Shown: positions 35,567 through 43,023 of the stretch, piece after piece
Numbering within the stretch: position 1 is the first letter of the stretch
How the letters are laid out: the number at the start of each line of letters is the position of its first letter
NCBI GenBank assembly: GCA_003221695.1
Contig: QHSX01000054.1
Span: 62,001 to 126,000 of the forward strand
Length of the DNA stretch: 64,000 bases
Reading direction: 5' to 3'
From: Candidatus Rokuibacteriota bacterium
GTDB lineage: Bacteria > Methylomirabilota > Methylomirabilia > Rokubacteriales > CSP1-6
Made by a program: the position numbers and the translations under genes
Notes under the pieces: model-generated
Databases searched by the model: none
The model's input: the letters and a program-made list of their open reading frames with translations, nothing else
Told to the model about the DNA's origin: nothing

Positions 35567-36988
35567 TTACGCGGGGAGGGCGCGCGCGGTCGTCTGGATC
35601 TTCTCCCACGCCGCCTCGACGTGGCGGCGTCGGGTCGTGGTCTGGCCGATCGCGAGGCGGATCGCGTAGGCGCCGTGCACACGGTTCTGCGTCAGATAAA
35701 GCTCACCGCTGTCGTTCAGCGCCTCGAGCAGCCGCTCGTTCAGCCGATCGAGCATCGCTCCATCGTCGAGACCGGCCGGATGGTAGCGGAAGTTCACCAG
35801 GGCGAGGCTCCGCGGCGCCATCAGCTCGAAGTCGGGCGCCGCCGCGATCCACTCTGCGGCCTCGCGCGCCAGCGCGATGTGCGCGGCGACCATCCGTCGG
35901 AGCTCCGCCACACCGTACGAGCGGATCACGAACCAGAGCTTGAGCGCGCGGAAGCGGCGTCCGAGCTGGACGCTCCAGTCGCGGTAGTCGGTCACGTGGC
36001 CGCGCTCGCGCGTCTTGAGGAACGCGGGCAGGATCTCGAGCGTTCGCACGAGGGCGTCCGGGTCGCGCACGTAGTGGGCCGAGCAGTCGAAGTTGGTGAA
36101 GAGCCACTTGTGGGGGTTGAACACGAAGCTGTCCACGTGCTCGATGCCGTCGAGCAACCCGCGGTGCTCGGAGAGGATCAGGGCGCTCCCCGCCCAGGCG
36201 GCGTCGACGTGAAGCCACACCCCGTGGCGCCTGCACGCCTCGCCGATCGGGCGCAGCGGGTCCATCGCGCCGACGCCCGTCGTCCCCAGGGAGGCCACGA
36301 CGCAGATCGGCGTGGCCCCCGCCGCCAGATCCTCACGGATCGCCGCCTCGAGCGCGTCCGGTCGCATCGCGAACCGGTCGTCCACGGCGATCTTGCGGAC
36401 GTTCCTCATGCCGAGCCCGGCGATCTTGGCGCCCTTCTCCGTCGCCGAATGGGTCTCGGTCGAGCAGTAGACCTTGAGCGGCCCGACGGCGTTGACGCCC
36501 TCGTCGTTCGCGCGCCAGCCGGTCGCGCGCTCGCGCGCGGTGAGGAGGGCGCAGAGGATCGCGCTCGACGCGGAGTCCTGGATGACGCCCGTGAACCCGT
36601 CGGGCAGGCCCGCCATCTGGCGGAGCCAGTCGAGCACGCGCGTCTCCAGCTCGGTCGCGGCGGGCGAGGTCTGCCAGAGCATGCACTGCGCGCCGAGTGT
36701 CGCGGTGAGCATCTCGGCGAGGACCGAGGGCGGGCTCGAGTTCGCCGGGAAGTAGGCGAAGAAGCTCGGGTGCTGCCAGTGGGTGATCCCCGGCAGCACC
36801 ACCGACGTGAAGTCGGCGAAGATCTTCTCCATCGGCTCGCCGCGCTCGGGTGGTGTCTGCGGCAGCCTCGCGGCGACGTCACCGGGCTTGACCTGGGCAC
36901 GCACGGGATAACGCTCGACCTCGGCCAGGTAGTCGGTCATCCAGTCGACGAAGGCGTGGGCGTGCCGTCGGAACTCCTCGGTGTCCAT
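35567..36988 (-). CDS. Group II PLP-dependent aromatic amino-acid decarboxylase
   Basis: A 473-residue decarboxylase of the AADC type, which converts aromatic L-amino acids to amines. The PLP Lys is K294 (NPHKWLF), the cofactor Asp is D262 (HVDAAWAG) and the stacking His is H180 (ETHSATEKGA). WQHPSFFAYFPANSSPPSVLAEM is typical of DOPA/Trp/Tyr decarboxylases. The exact substrate cannot be set. The ATG follows TAAGCT (36996-37001) by 7 bases and shows no ribosome site. The gene stands alone, convergent with the DinB gene. Confidence 0.93.
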   Translation of the reverse strand: MDTEEFRRHAHAFVDWMTDYLAEVERYPVRAQVKPGDVAARLPQTPPERGEPMEKIFADFTSVVLPGITHWQHPSFFAYFPANSSPPSVLAEMLTATLGAQCMLWQTSPAATELETRVLDWLRQMAGLPDGFTGVIQDSASSAILCALLTARERATGWRANDEGVNAVGPLKVYCSTETHSATEKGAKIAGLGMRNVRKIAVDDRFAMRPDALEAAIREDLAAGATPICVVASLGTTGVGAMDPLRPIGEACRRHGVWLHVDAAWAGSALILSEHRGLLDGIEHVDSFVFNPHKWLFTNFDCSAHYVRDPDALVRTLEILPAFLKTRERGHVTDYRDWSVQLGRRFRALKLWFVIRSYGVAELRRMVAAHIALAREAAEWIAAAPDFELMAPRSLALVNFRYHPAGLDDGAMLDRLNERLLEALNDSGELYLTQNRVHGAYAIRLAIGQTTTRRRHVEAAWEKIQTTARALPA

Positions 36989-37117
36989 GACCGACAGCTT
37001 AGCAGGCCCGCCCGACCCTCCGGGTCAGGCACTTCCCCGATACCGCATCCAGGATCAACCGGATAGGCGTCTCCGCCTCCAGAGGCCAAGCTGCACCCTG
37101 TGACCAGGGGTCGCGGA

Positions 37118-38200
37118 ATGAAGGAGACCCTGCTCAGGCTCTTCGCGGTCGCGCTGTCGTCGACCCTCGTGTGGCTGGCCGGCCCTCACGGTGCCGACGC
37201 GGGAGTCAACGTCTGGACGACCAACGGGCCAGCAGCCACCAGAATACTCGTCCTCGCGATCGACCCCGAGAGCCCGACCACGATCTACGCCGGCGCCGAG
37301 TCCAGTGGCGTCTTCAAGAGCTCCGACGGAGGCGGCAGCTGGACCCACACAGGCTTGACCGGTGTCGACGTCAGGGCCTTGGCCATCGACCCGTTGACGC
37401 CGACCACGCTCTACGCCGGGACCTACGGGGCGGGCGTCTTCAAGAGCACTGACGGAGGCACGAGTTGGATCGCGGCGAACACCGGCCTGCCAGACGGGTA
37501 CGTGCGGGCCCTCGCAATTGACCCCCAGACGCCGGCCATCCTCTATGTGAGCATCTCGAGCTATCCCCGCCGTCTTTTCAAGAGCGCTGACGGCGGCGCC
37601 AGCTGGAGCGCCTCCGACGGCGGCCTGTACGACGACATCTACGTCGATGCCCTGGCCATCGACCCCCTGACGCCGACCACCCTCTACGCGGGCACCCACG
37701 GCTCCGGCGTCTTCAAGAGCATCGACGCGGGTGGTCGTTGGACCGGGTCGCACGCCCCGGCCCCGTTCGTTCTCGTCCAGGCCATCGACCCCGTGACGCC
37801 GTCGACCATCTATGCGGGCACCGAGCTGGACGGCCTCTTCAAGAGCAGCGACGGGGGCGCCGCGTGGAGCGGCGCCAACGCGGGCCTGCCCATGAGTAGC
37901 TCGAGTCTTCTCAGCGTCACGTCGCTGGCCGTCGACCCGGGCACCCCGCCCACCCTCTACGCGGGCACCAGCAGCGTCTTCAAGAGCACCGACGGCGGCG
38001 GGAGCTGGAGCCGGCTCGACTCGGGCCTGCCGGAGCTCCGCGTCAATGCCCTGGCGATCGACCCCCTGACTCCAGCGCTCATCTACGCGGGCACTGACGC
38101 CGGCGTCTTTGTCCTCGAGCAACGCGAGACCGGCCCGCCGGGGGCTGACGCAGGCCTCGACTCGGCCGTCGAAGCGACTGTCATTTTCGGATTGCGGTGA
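37118..38200 (+). CDS. Secreted seven-repeat Asp-box (BNR/sortilin-like) beta-propeller protein
   Basis: A 360-residue protein with a signal peptide (residues 1-28, RLFAVALSSTLVWLAG) and seven tandem repeats of about 42-50 residues. Their core is AIDPLTPTTLYAGT, then GVFKSTDGG.SW; the S/T-x-D-x-G-x-x-W-like Asp box closes each blade. Such propellers occur in sialidases, photosystem assembly factor Ycf48 and Vps10 proteins. No catalytic residues are seen, so binding or adhesion is likelier. ATG 37118 follows AGGGG. The last 20 bases overlap the convergent livM gene. Confidence 0.88.
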   Translation: MKETLLRLFAVALSSTLVWLAGPHGADAGVNVWTTNGPAATRILVLAIDPESPTTIYAGAESSGVFKSSDGGGSWTHTGLTGVDVRALAIDPLTPTTLYAGTYGAGVFKSTDGGTSWIAANTGLPDGYVRALAIDPQTPAILYVSISSYPRRLFKSADGGASWSASDGGLYDDIYVDALAIDPLTPTTLYAGTHGSGVFKSIDAGGRWTGSHAPAPFVLVQAIDPVTPSTIYAGTELDGLFKSSDGGAAWSGANAGLPMSSSSLLSVTSLAVDPGTPPTLYAGTSSVFKSTDGGGSWSRLDSGLPELRVNALAIDPLTPALIYAGTDAGVFVLEQRETGPPGADAGLDSAVEATVIFGLR

Positions 38201-39122
38201 GCACGCGCGCCCGCGCGAGGGCGCCGAGCCGCGCCGCCGCTTCGACGAGGCCACCCGGCAGGAGCAGGACGATCGCGACGAACAGGAGGCCGAAGATCAG
38301 CAGGTGGAAGTCCACCCAGCGGATCGCGAGGTATTCCTTGAGGAAGACGTAGAAGACCGCGCCCAGCACGGGGCCATGGACCGTGCCGACGCCGCCGATG
38401 AACGTAATGAGCAGGGCGTCGAAGGTCCAGGTCGGGCTGAAGGGGTGCGCCGGGTAGTAGCTGATGTGGTAGTAGGCGAAGAGCCCACCGGCGAGCCCCG
38501 CGAGCGCCGTCGAGAGCGCGAGCGCCAGGAGCTTGAGCCGGAGCGCGCCGACGCCGCTCGCCTCGGCCGCCTCCTCGTCCTCGCGGATCGCCCGCATGCC
38601 GAGCCCGAGACGCGAGCCGCCCAGCGCCGCGACGACGGCGACGGCGGCGGCGGCCAGCGCGAGCGCGAGGTAGTACCGGTGGGCGAGGCGATAGCCTGCG
38701 ATCGTCGCCGCGGGCAGCGTGGAGATCTCCGCGCGCACGTTGCCCACCGTGATGCGGAGGATCTCGCCGAGCGCGAGCGTGCCGATGGCGAAGTACGCGC
38801 CGCGCAGCCGGAAGGCCGCCGCGCCGATCAGGAGCGCGAACCCGACGGCGACGGCGGCGCCGGCGACCATGGCGCCGAGCACTGGGGCTCCGGCGATCCA
38901 GAGCGCGCGGGTCGTCAAGGCGCCGAGACCGAAGAACGCCGCGTGCCCCAGGTTCACCTGCCCCGCGTAGCCCGCGACGATGTTCCAGCTCTCGGCGAGC
39001 GTGACCGAGAGGAGGACGAGGAAGAGGAAGTTCAGCACGTCGTCGCGCCGGACGACGAGGGGGACCGTGGCCAGCGCGGCGGCGGTCGCGAGGCCGAGCG
39101 CGCGGGAGCGGCGCCCCGTCAC
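38181..39122 (-). CDS. livM: Branched-chain amino-acid ABC transporter permease LivM
   Basis: A 313-residue permease with about nine membrane segments and the LivM signatures AESWNIVAGYAGQVNLGHAAFFGLGA and RAIREDEEAAEASGV (the EAA-like coupling loop that contacts LivF/LivG). It ends with ITFIGGVGTVHGPVLGAVFYVFL. GTG 39122 overlaps the livH stop by 4 bases. It is the last gene of livKGFHM. Confidence 0.94.
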   Translation of the reverse strand: MTGRRSRALGLATAAALATVPLVVRRDDVLNFLFLVLLSVTLAESWNIVAGYAGQVNLGHAAFFGLGALTTRALWIAGAPVLGAMVAGAAVAVGFALLIGAAAFRLRGAYFAIGTLALGEILRITVGNVRAEISTLPAATIAGYRLAHRYYLALALAAAAVAVVAALGGSRLGLGMRAIREDEEAAEASGVGALRLKLLALALSTALAGLAGGLFAYYHISYYPAHPFSPTWTFDALLITFIGGVGTVHGPVLGAVFYVFLKEYLAIRWVDFHLLIFGLLFVAIVLLLPGGLVEAAARLGALARARVLTAIRK

Positions 39123-39988
39123 CGAACGAACAGCCCGCGCGGGCGGGCCACGAGGACGACGAAGAAGACGACGAGACCCACGACCTCGCGATACGGGCCG
39201 CCGAACACGGTCGCGCTCACCGCCTCGGCCAGGCCGAGCACGAGGCCGCCGACGAAGGTGCCGAGCATCGAGCCGAGGCCCGCGAGGACGACGACGATGA
39301 GCGCCTTCAGCGTCCACTCGAGGCCGATCGACGGGCTGATCGAGTAGCCGACGCTGACGAGCGTGCCCGCCGCGCCCGCGAGCGCCGTGCCGAGGGCGAA
39401 CGCGAGCAGGTAGGCGCGCCGCACGTCGATCCCGGTCATGAGCGCGGCCTCCCAGTCCTCCGCCGTCGCACGGATCGCGCGCCCCCAGCGCCACCGCGCG
39501 AGGACCAGGTGGAGCCCGCCGCAGAGCGCCAGGGCGAGCGCGAGGCTCGCCAGGCGCACGACCGGCACCGCCAGCCCGGCGACGGTGAGGACGGCGCCGG
39601 CATAGCCCGTCGTGACCGAGCGCTCGTCCGCCGTCCACAGACGGACGGCCGCCGCCTCGAGCGCCAGCGCCAGACCGAAGCCGATGAGGAGGGAGTTCTT
39701 GACGCGCGTCTCCTCGGGCGCGCGCACGACCCAGCCGAAGAGCGTCCAGTAGAGGACCCCGCCGGCGACGAGCGCGGCGGGGATGACGACCGCGAGTGAC
39801 GCGAAGGGGTCGAGCCCTCGGAGCGCGAAGAGCCAGAAGGCGCCGTAGCCGCCCAGCATGATCAGCTGGCCGTGGGCGACGTTGAGGACCTTGAGCACCC
39901 CGAAGACCAGGGAGAGTCCGGCGGCGGCGAGCCCGTAGAGCCCGCCGATGAGGAGTCCCAAGACCAACTGCTGGAAGAGGGGCGTCAT
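39119..39988 (-). CDS. livH: Branched-chain amino-acid ABC transporter permease LivH
   Basis: A 289-residue permease with about eight hydrophobic segments. GLIGGLYGLAAAGLSLVFGVLKVLNVAHGQLIMLGGY is the LivH start signature when read across its first two helices. GRAIRATAEDWEAALMTGIDV is the cytoplasmic coupling loop, and VVVLAGLGSMLGTFVGG the final helix. Its ATG overlaps the livF stop by 4 bases. It forms the channel together with LivM. Confidence 0.94.
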   Translation of the reverse strand: MTPLFQQLVLGLLIGGLYGLAAAGLSLVFGVLKVLNVAHGQLIMLGGYGAFWLFALRGLDPFASLAVVIPAALVAGGVLYWTLFGWVVRAPEETRVKNSLLIGFGLALALEAAAVRLWTADERSVTTGYAGAVLTVAGLAVPVVRLASLALALALCGGLHLVLARWRWGRAIRATAEDWEAALMTGIDVRRAYLLAFALGTALAGAAGTLVSVGYSISPSIGLEWTLKALIVVVLAGLGSMLGTFVGGLVLGLAEAVSATVFGGPYREVVGLVVFFVVLVARPRGLFVR

Positions 39989-40698
39989 CGCGCCAAGGGG
40001 CCGAGGTAGGCGCGGCGCACACGGGGATCGTCGAGGAGGGCGGCGGCGCTCCCCTCACCCGCCACGCGGCCGGCCTCGAGGAGGTACGCCCGGTGCGAGA
40101 GGGTCAGCGCCGCCTGGACGTTCTGCTCCACGAGGAGGATCGACACGCCGCTCCGATTGATCTCGCGCAGGACGTCGAAGATGGACTCGACGAGCCGCGG
40201 CGCGAGCCCGAGCGACGGCTCGTCGAGCAGCAGGAGCTTCGGGCCTGCCATGAGCGCGCGCCCGATCGCCACCATCTGCTGCTGGCCGCCCGAGAGGGCG
40301 CGGGTGATCTGCCGCCGCCGCTCTCTGAGCATGGGGAAGATCGTGTAGACATGCTCGAGCCGCGCCGCACGTTGGGGCCGCGCGCGCGGCACGAAGGCGC
40401 CCAGCTCGAGGTTCTCCTCGACAGTCATCGCGCCGAAGAGCCGCCGCCCCTCGGGAACCACCGCGATGCCGCGCTCCACGATCGCGTGGGCCGGCACGCG
40501 GTCGAGCGGTGCGTCCTCCCAGCGGATCCCCCCGGCGCGCGGGCGGAGGAGCCCGGTGATGCACCGGATGAGGGTGGTCTTTCCCGCTCCATTGGGGCCG
40601 AGGAGCGCGACGATCTCGCCCGGACGGGCCGTCAACGTGACGCCGGAGAGCGCGAGGAAGGGCCCGTAGGCGGCCTCGACCCCCCGAACCTCAAGCAC
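39985..40698 (-). CDS. livF: Branched-chain amino-acid ABC transporter ATPase LivF
   Basis: A 237-residue ATPase. Walker A GPNGAGKTT (about residues 34-42), signature ALSGGQQQMVAIGRALM, Walker B LLLLDEPSLGLAP and switch His region (LVEQNVQ, the LivF-type replacement) are present. VPEGRRLFGAMTVEENLELGAF is diagnostic of LivF. The GTG start overlaps livG by 8 bases. Confidence 0.95.
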   Translation of the reverse strand: MLEVRGVEAAYGPFLALSGVTLTARPGEIVALLGPNGAGKTTLIRCITGLLRPRAGGIRWEDAPLDRVPAHAIVERGIAVVPEGRRLFGAMTVEENLELGAFVPRARPQRAARLEHVYTIFPMLRERRRQITRALSGGQQQMVAIGRALMAGPKLLLLDEPSLGLAPRLVESIFDVLREINRSGVSILLVEQNVQAALTLSHRAYLLEAGRVAGEGSAAALLDDPRVRRAYLGPLAR

Positions 40699-41416
40699 GC
40701 CGCGCGCTCCCGCCGGCCCCGCCGAGATAGGCGTCGATCACCGTGGGGTCGGCGGCGACGGCGTCGGGCGGCCCGTCGGCGATCTTCTCGCCAGCGCTCA
40801 GCACGATGATCCGCCGAGACAGATCCATCAGCGCCCACACGATGTGCTCGACCATCAGGAGCGTGACGCCCTCGCCCCGGAGCCGCCGGATCAACGCCAT
40901 GGCGCTCTCGGTCTCCGCCGGGTTGAGCCCGGCCATCAGCTCGTCGAGCAGCAGGAGCCGCGGCGAGGTGGCGAGCGCGCGCGCCAGCTCGAGGCGCTTG
41001 AGGTCGATCAGCGTGAGCTGCGCCGGCAGGCGGTGCGCCTTGCCCTCCAGGCCCACGAGTGTGAGCAGACGCTCGGCCTCCCGCACCCCCGCGCGAGGGT
41101 CGCCGCGGGCGCGGCCGTAGAAACGCCCCACGAGCACGTTGTCGAGAGCGGAGAGCCCGGCGAACGGTCGAGCGCTCTGGAACGTGCGCGCGATACCCTC
41201 GGCGCACACGCGGTGCGGCGGGAAGCCGGTGATGTCGCGATCGTGGAGGCGGATCGCGCCGGCGTCCGGCTCGAGGGCCCCCGTGATCAGGTTGAAGAGC
41301 GTCGTCTTGCCCGACCCGTTGGGGCCCATGACCCCGATCAGCTCGCCGTCCTCGACGGCGAAGCTGACCTCGCTGACCGCGCGCACCCCGCCGAACGCCT
41401 TCGAGACCCGTTCCAC
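40691..41416 (-). CDS. livG: Branched-chain amino-acid ABC transporter ATPase LivG
   Basis: A 241-residue ATPase with Walker A GPNGSGKTT, GIARTFQSARPFAGLSALDNVLVG (LivG-type Q-loop), a degenerate signature LTLIDLKRLELARALA in place of LSGGQ, Walker B LLLLDELMAGLNPAE and switch His VEH. The start is uncertain. GTG 41416 has no spacing to the GGAG before it; homologues usually begin a few residues earlier (LTLLEV), which here would need a CTG at 41431, downstream of AGGGGA. Confidence 0.92.
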   Translation of the reverse strand: MERVSKAFGGVRAVSEVSFAVEDGELIGVMGPNGSGKTTLFNLITGALEPDAGAIRLHDRDITGFPPHRVCAEGIARTFQSARPFAGLSALDNVLVGRFYGRARGDPRAGVREAERLLTLVGLEGKAHRLPAQLTLIDLKRLELARALATSPRLLLLDELMAGLNPAETESAMALIRRLRGEGVTLLMVEHIVWALMDLSRRIIVLSAGEKIADGPPDAVAADPTVIDAYLGGAGGSARRA

Positions 41417-41450
41417 CTCCAGGAGGGTCAGCGCCCGTCCCCTCGGTCCG

Positions 41451-42635
41451 TCACCGCCTGCCGAACGGCGGCGCCGGATAGACGAGCGGGGCGGTGGCGG
41501 CGTCCCTGGGCCAGACCAGCTCCTGCCGGCCGTTGATCCACTGGACGAACACCGGGTGGACGATGCCGGTGCCGTCGGCGCGGAACTTCACAGGGCCGAT
41601 GACCGTCGACATGTCGGTCGCCGCGATCGCGTCGCGGATTCGGTCGCGATCGAGCGAGCCCGCCTTCCCGATCGCCGCGGCGAGTATCTGCACGCACGCG
41701 TAGGCGGGTCCGGCGATCGGATCGGCGGGGCGCCCGACCTTCTTCTCGTGCGCCTCGTTCAACTCCTTGACGCCCGGCGCCTTGAAGGCGTGATGCCACC
41801 CCGGGCCCAGCACCACGTAGTCGCCGTCCTTGCCGAGGTTCTTCGACCAGACCGGCGGATCGGGGGCGCGGATGAGGAGCAGCATCTTTGGACTGTAGCC
41901 GAGCTCCTTCATCTGCTTGACCATCGTCATCCCGTCCGGAGGCGTGGGGAGCCCGAGCACGAGGTCGGCGTTCGCGCTCTTGGCCTTGAGGATCAGATCG
42001 GAAAAGTCCTTGGCACCCGGCGCGTACTCGCCATTGACTACGACCTGGTAGCCGGCGGTCGTGCCGGCGTCGGTCCACGCCGTCGCCATCTCACGCCCCC
42101 AGTCGGTCTTCTCCTGGAAGATCGCCGCCGTCTTGGGTCGCCCGGTGAGGGGGATCGACCCGAGGAGATCGGCGGTGGACTGGCGGATGTCGGGCGACTT
42201 CCAGAAGGGCGAGAAGAGGTAGCGGAACCCCTGCGTGTGGATCTTGTGGAGCGCGAAGGCGACGCCGAGGTACGGCGTCCGGTTCTTCTCGGCGACCGAC
42301 GCGGCGGCCGCGTGCAAGTCGGAGCCGAACCCGCCGAGGTAGGCGACGGCGCCCTGCGCGGCCAGCGTCTCGAGACGGCTCACGGTCTTGGTGGCGTCCG
42401 ACTCGTCGTCGAGCAGCACGAGCTCGAGGGGCAGCTTCTTCCCGCCCACGGCGACGCCGCCGGCGGCGTTCACATGCTCGACGCCGATCTCGTAGCCGGC
42501 CCGGACCTGGGCGCCACCGCCGCCGTAGCGCCCGGTGAGCGGGACGACGGCGCCGACCTTGATGGTCTGGCCGGCCGCGAGCGCGGGCCAGGCGACGAGC
42601 AGACCGAGCAGCGCGACGCTGAGCGGGTTTTTCAT
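41451..42635 (-). CDS. livK: Branched-chain amino-acid-type periplasmic binding protein LivK
   Basis: A 394-residue substrate-binding protein with a signal peptide (LSVALLGLLVAWPALAAG) and a type I periplasmic fold: TIKVGAVVPLTGRYGGGGAQVRAGYEIGVEHVNAAGG, LDDESDATKTVSRLE, then GSADLVLGLP-like strands. In related genomes such proteins carry amino acids, amides, urea or aromatic acids, so the ligand is open. ATG 42635 stands 7 bases after TATAGT (42643-42648), a leaderless-type arrangement. A hairpin terminator and candidate leader peptide lie further upstream. Confidence 0.92.
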   Translation of the reverse strand: MKNPLSVALLGLLVAWPALAAGQTIKVGAVVPLTGRYGGGGAQVRAGYEIGVEHVNAAGGVAVGGKKLPLELVLLDDESDATKTVSRLETLAAQGAVAYLGGFGSDLHAAAASVAEKNRTPYLGVAFALHKIHTQGFRYLFSPFWKSPDIRQSTADLLGSIPLTGRPKTAAIFQEKTDWGREMATAWTDAGTTAGYQVVVNGEYAPGAKDFSDLILKAKSANADLVLGLPTPPDGMTMVKQMKELGYSPKMLLLIRAPDPPVWSKNLGKDGDYVVLGPGWHHAFKAPGVKELNEAHEKKVGRPADPIAGPAYACVQILAAAIGKAGSLDRDRIRDAIAATDMSTVIGPVKFRADGTGIVHPVFVQWINGRQELVWPRDAATAPLVYPAPPFGRR

Positions 42636-42685
42636 GGCGGCCACTATAACGCAGGGACCTCGCCGGGGACAGGACCTCGGGCGGG

Positions 42686-42729
42686 AACGAAAAGGGCTCG
42701 GGGGCGGGACCGGTACGCCGCCCCCGAGC
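42686..42729 (-). terminator. Intrinsic terminator/attenuator-like hairpin in the liv leader
   Basis: Reading leftward, GCTCGGGGGCG (42729-42719) pairs perfectly with CGCCCCCGAGC (42706-42696) around a 12-base loop. CCTTTTCGTT follows. It sits 51 bases upstream of livK and would stop transcripts arriving from the leader. The T-run is short but usable in a GC-rich genome. Confidence 0.5.
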
Positions 42730-42820
42730 TCGTCTGGTGTTGTGCGCAGCCCACGCTGCGCGTCTCGGCATGCGCCGAGAACTCAGTGTTGCGAAGCGAT
42801 TCCGACGCGCGCCACCGGCG

Positions 42821-42865
42821 TTACAGCACCCGTGGCGCGCCCGTCGACCCGGGTGGAGTTTCCAT
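42821..42865 (-). CDS. Candidate 14-residue leader peptide of the liv operon
   Basis: The peptide METPPGSTGAPRVL starts at ATG 42865 with an ideal ribosome site, GGAGG (42875-42871) spaced 5 bases. Its last codons are Val (GTG) and Leu (CTG) before TAA, which is suggestive for a branched-chain amino-acid operon but is not a run of regulatory codons. The stop region lies inside the 42807-42840 hairpin. The ribosome site is partly covered by the 42853-42877 stem. Chance occurrence cannot be excluded. Confidence 0.35.
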   Translation of the reverse strand: METPPGSTGAPRVL

Positions 42866-43023
42866 GATCACCTCCACTTCGGTTGGCGCCACGACCAGGA
42901 GGAGGCGCCTTCCCCTCCCGTCGTTCTCAGTTAACCCCCGGCCGGTCAGGAGTCAAGCGGGCCGAAGGTGGGCCGGATCGGCGGTATGATGGCGCCGCGA
43001 GTCATCCCCAAAAGAGGAGCGCC

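Larger units (their letters stand above)
42636..43023. other. Structured divergent intergenic region between livK and the fadB-like gene
   Basis: These 388 bases hold five perfect inverted repeats: 42696-42706/42719-42729, 42744-42750/42755-42761, 42763-42769/42774-42780, 42807-42815/42832-42840 and 42853-42858/42872-42877. They also hold a candidate 14-residue leader ORF on the minus strand and a minus-strand terminator-like element. The right part (42920-43023) carries the AAAAGAGGAG ribosome site of the fadB-like gene. Confidence 0.65.

Noticed and set aside
38181-40058. 625-residue LivM frame extended through livH
   Set aside because: The extension is livH in another frame; LivM family length and the GTGA overlap place the start at 39122.
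42696-42877. Hairpins as a tRNA cluster or CRISPR-like repeat
   Set aside because: Stems differ in sequence and length and no conserved tRNA loops are present; the order fits a leader RNA better.
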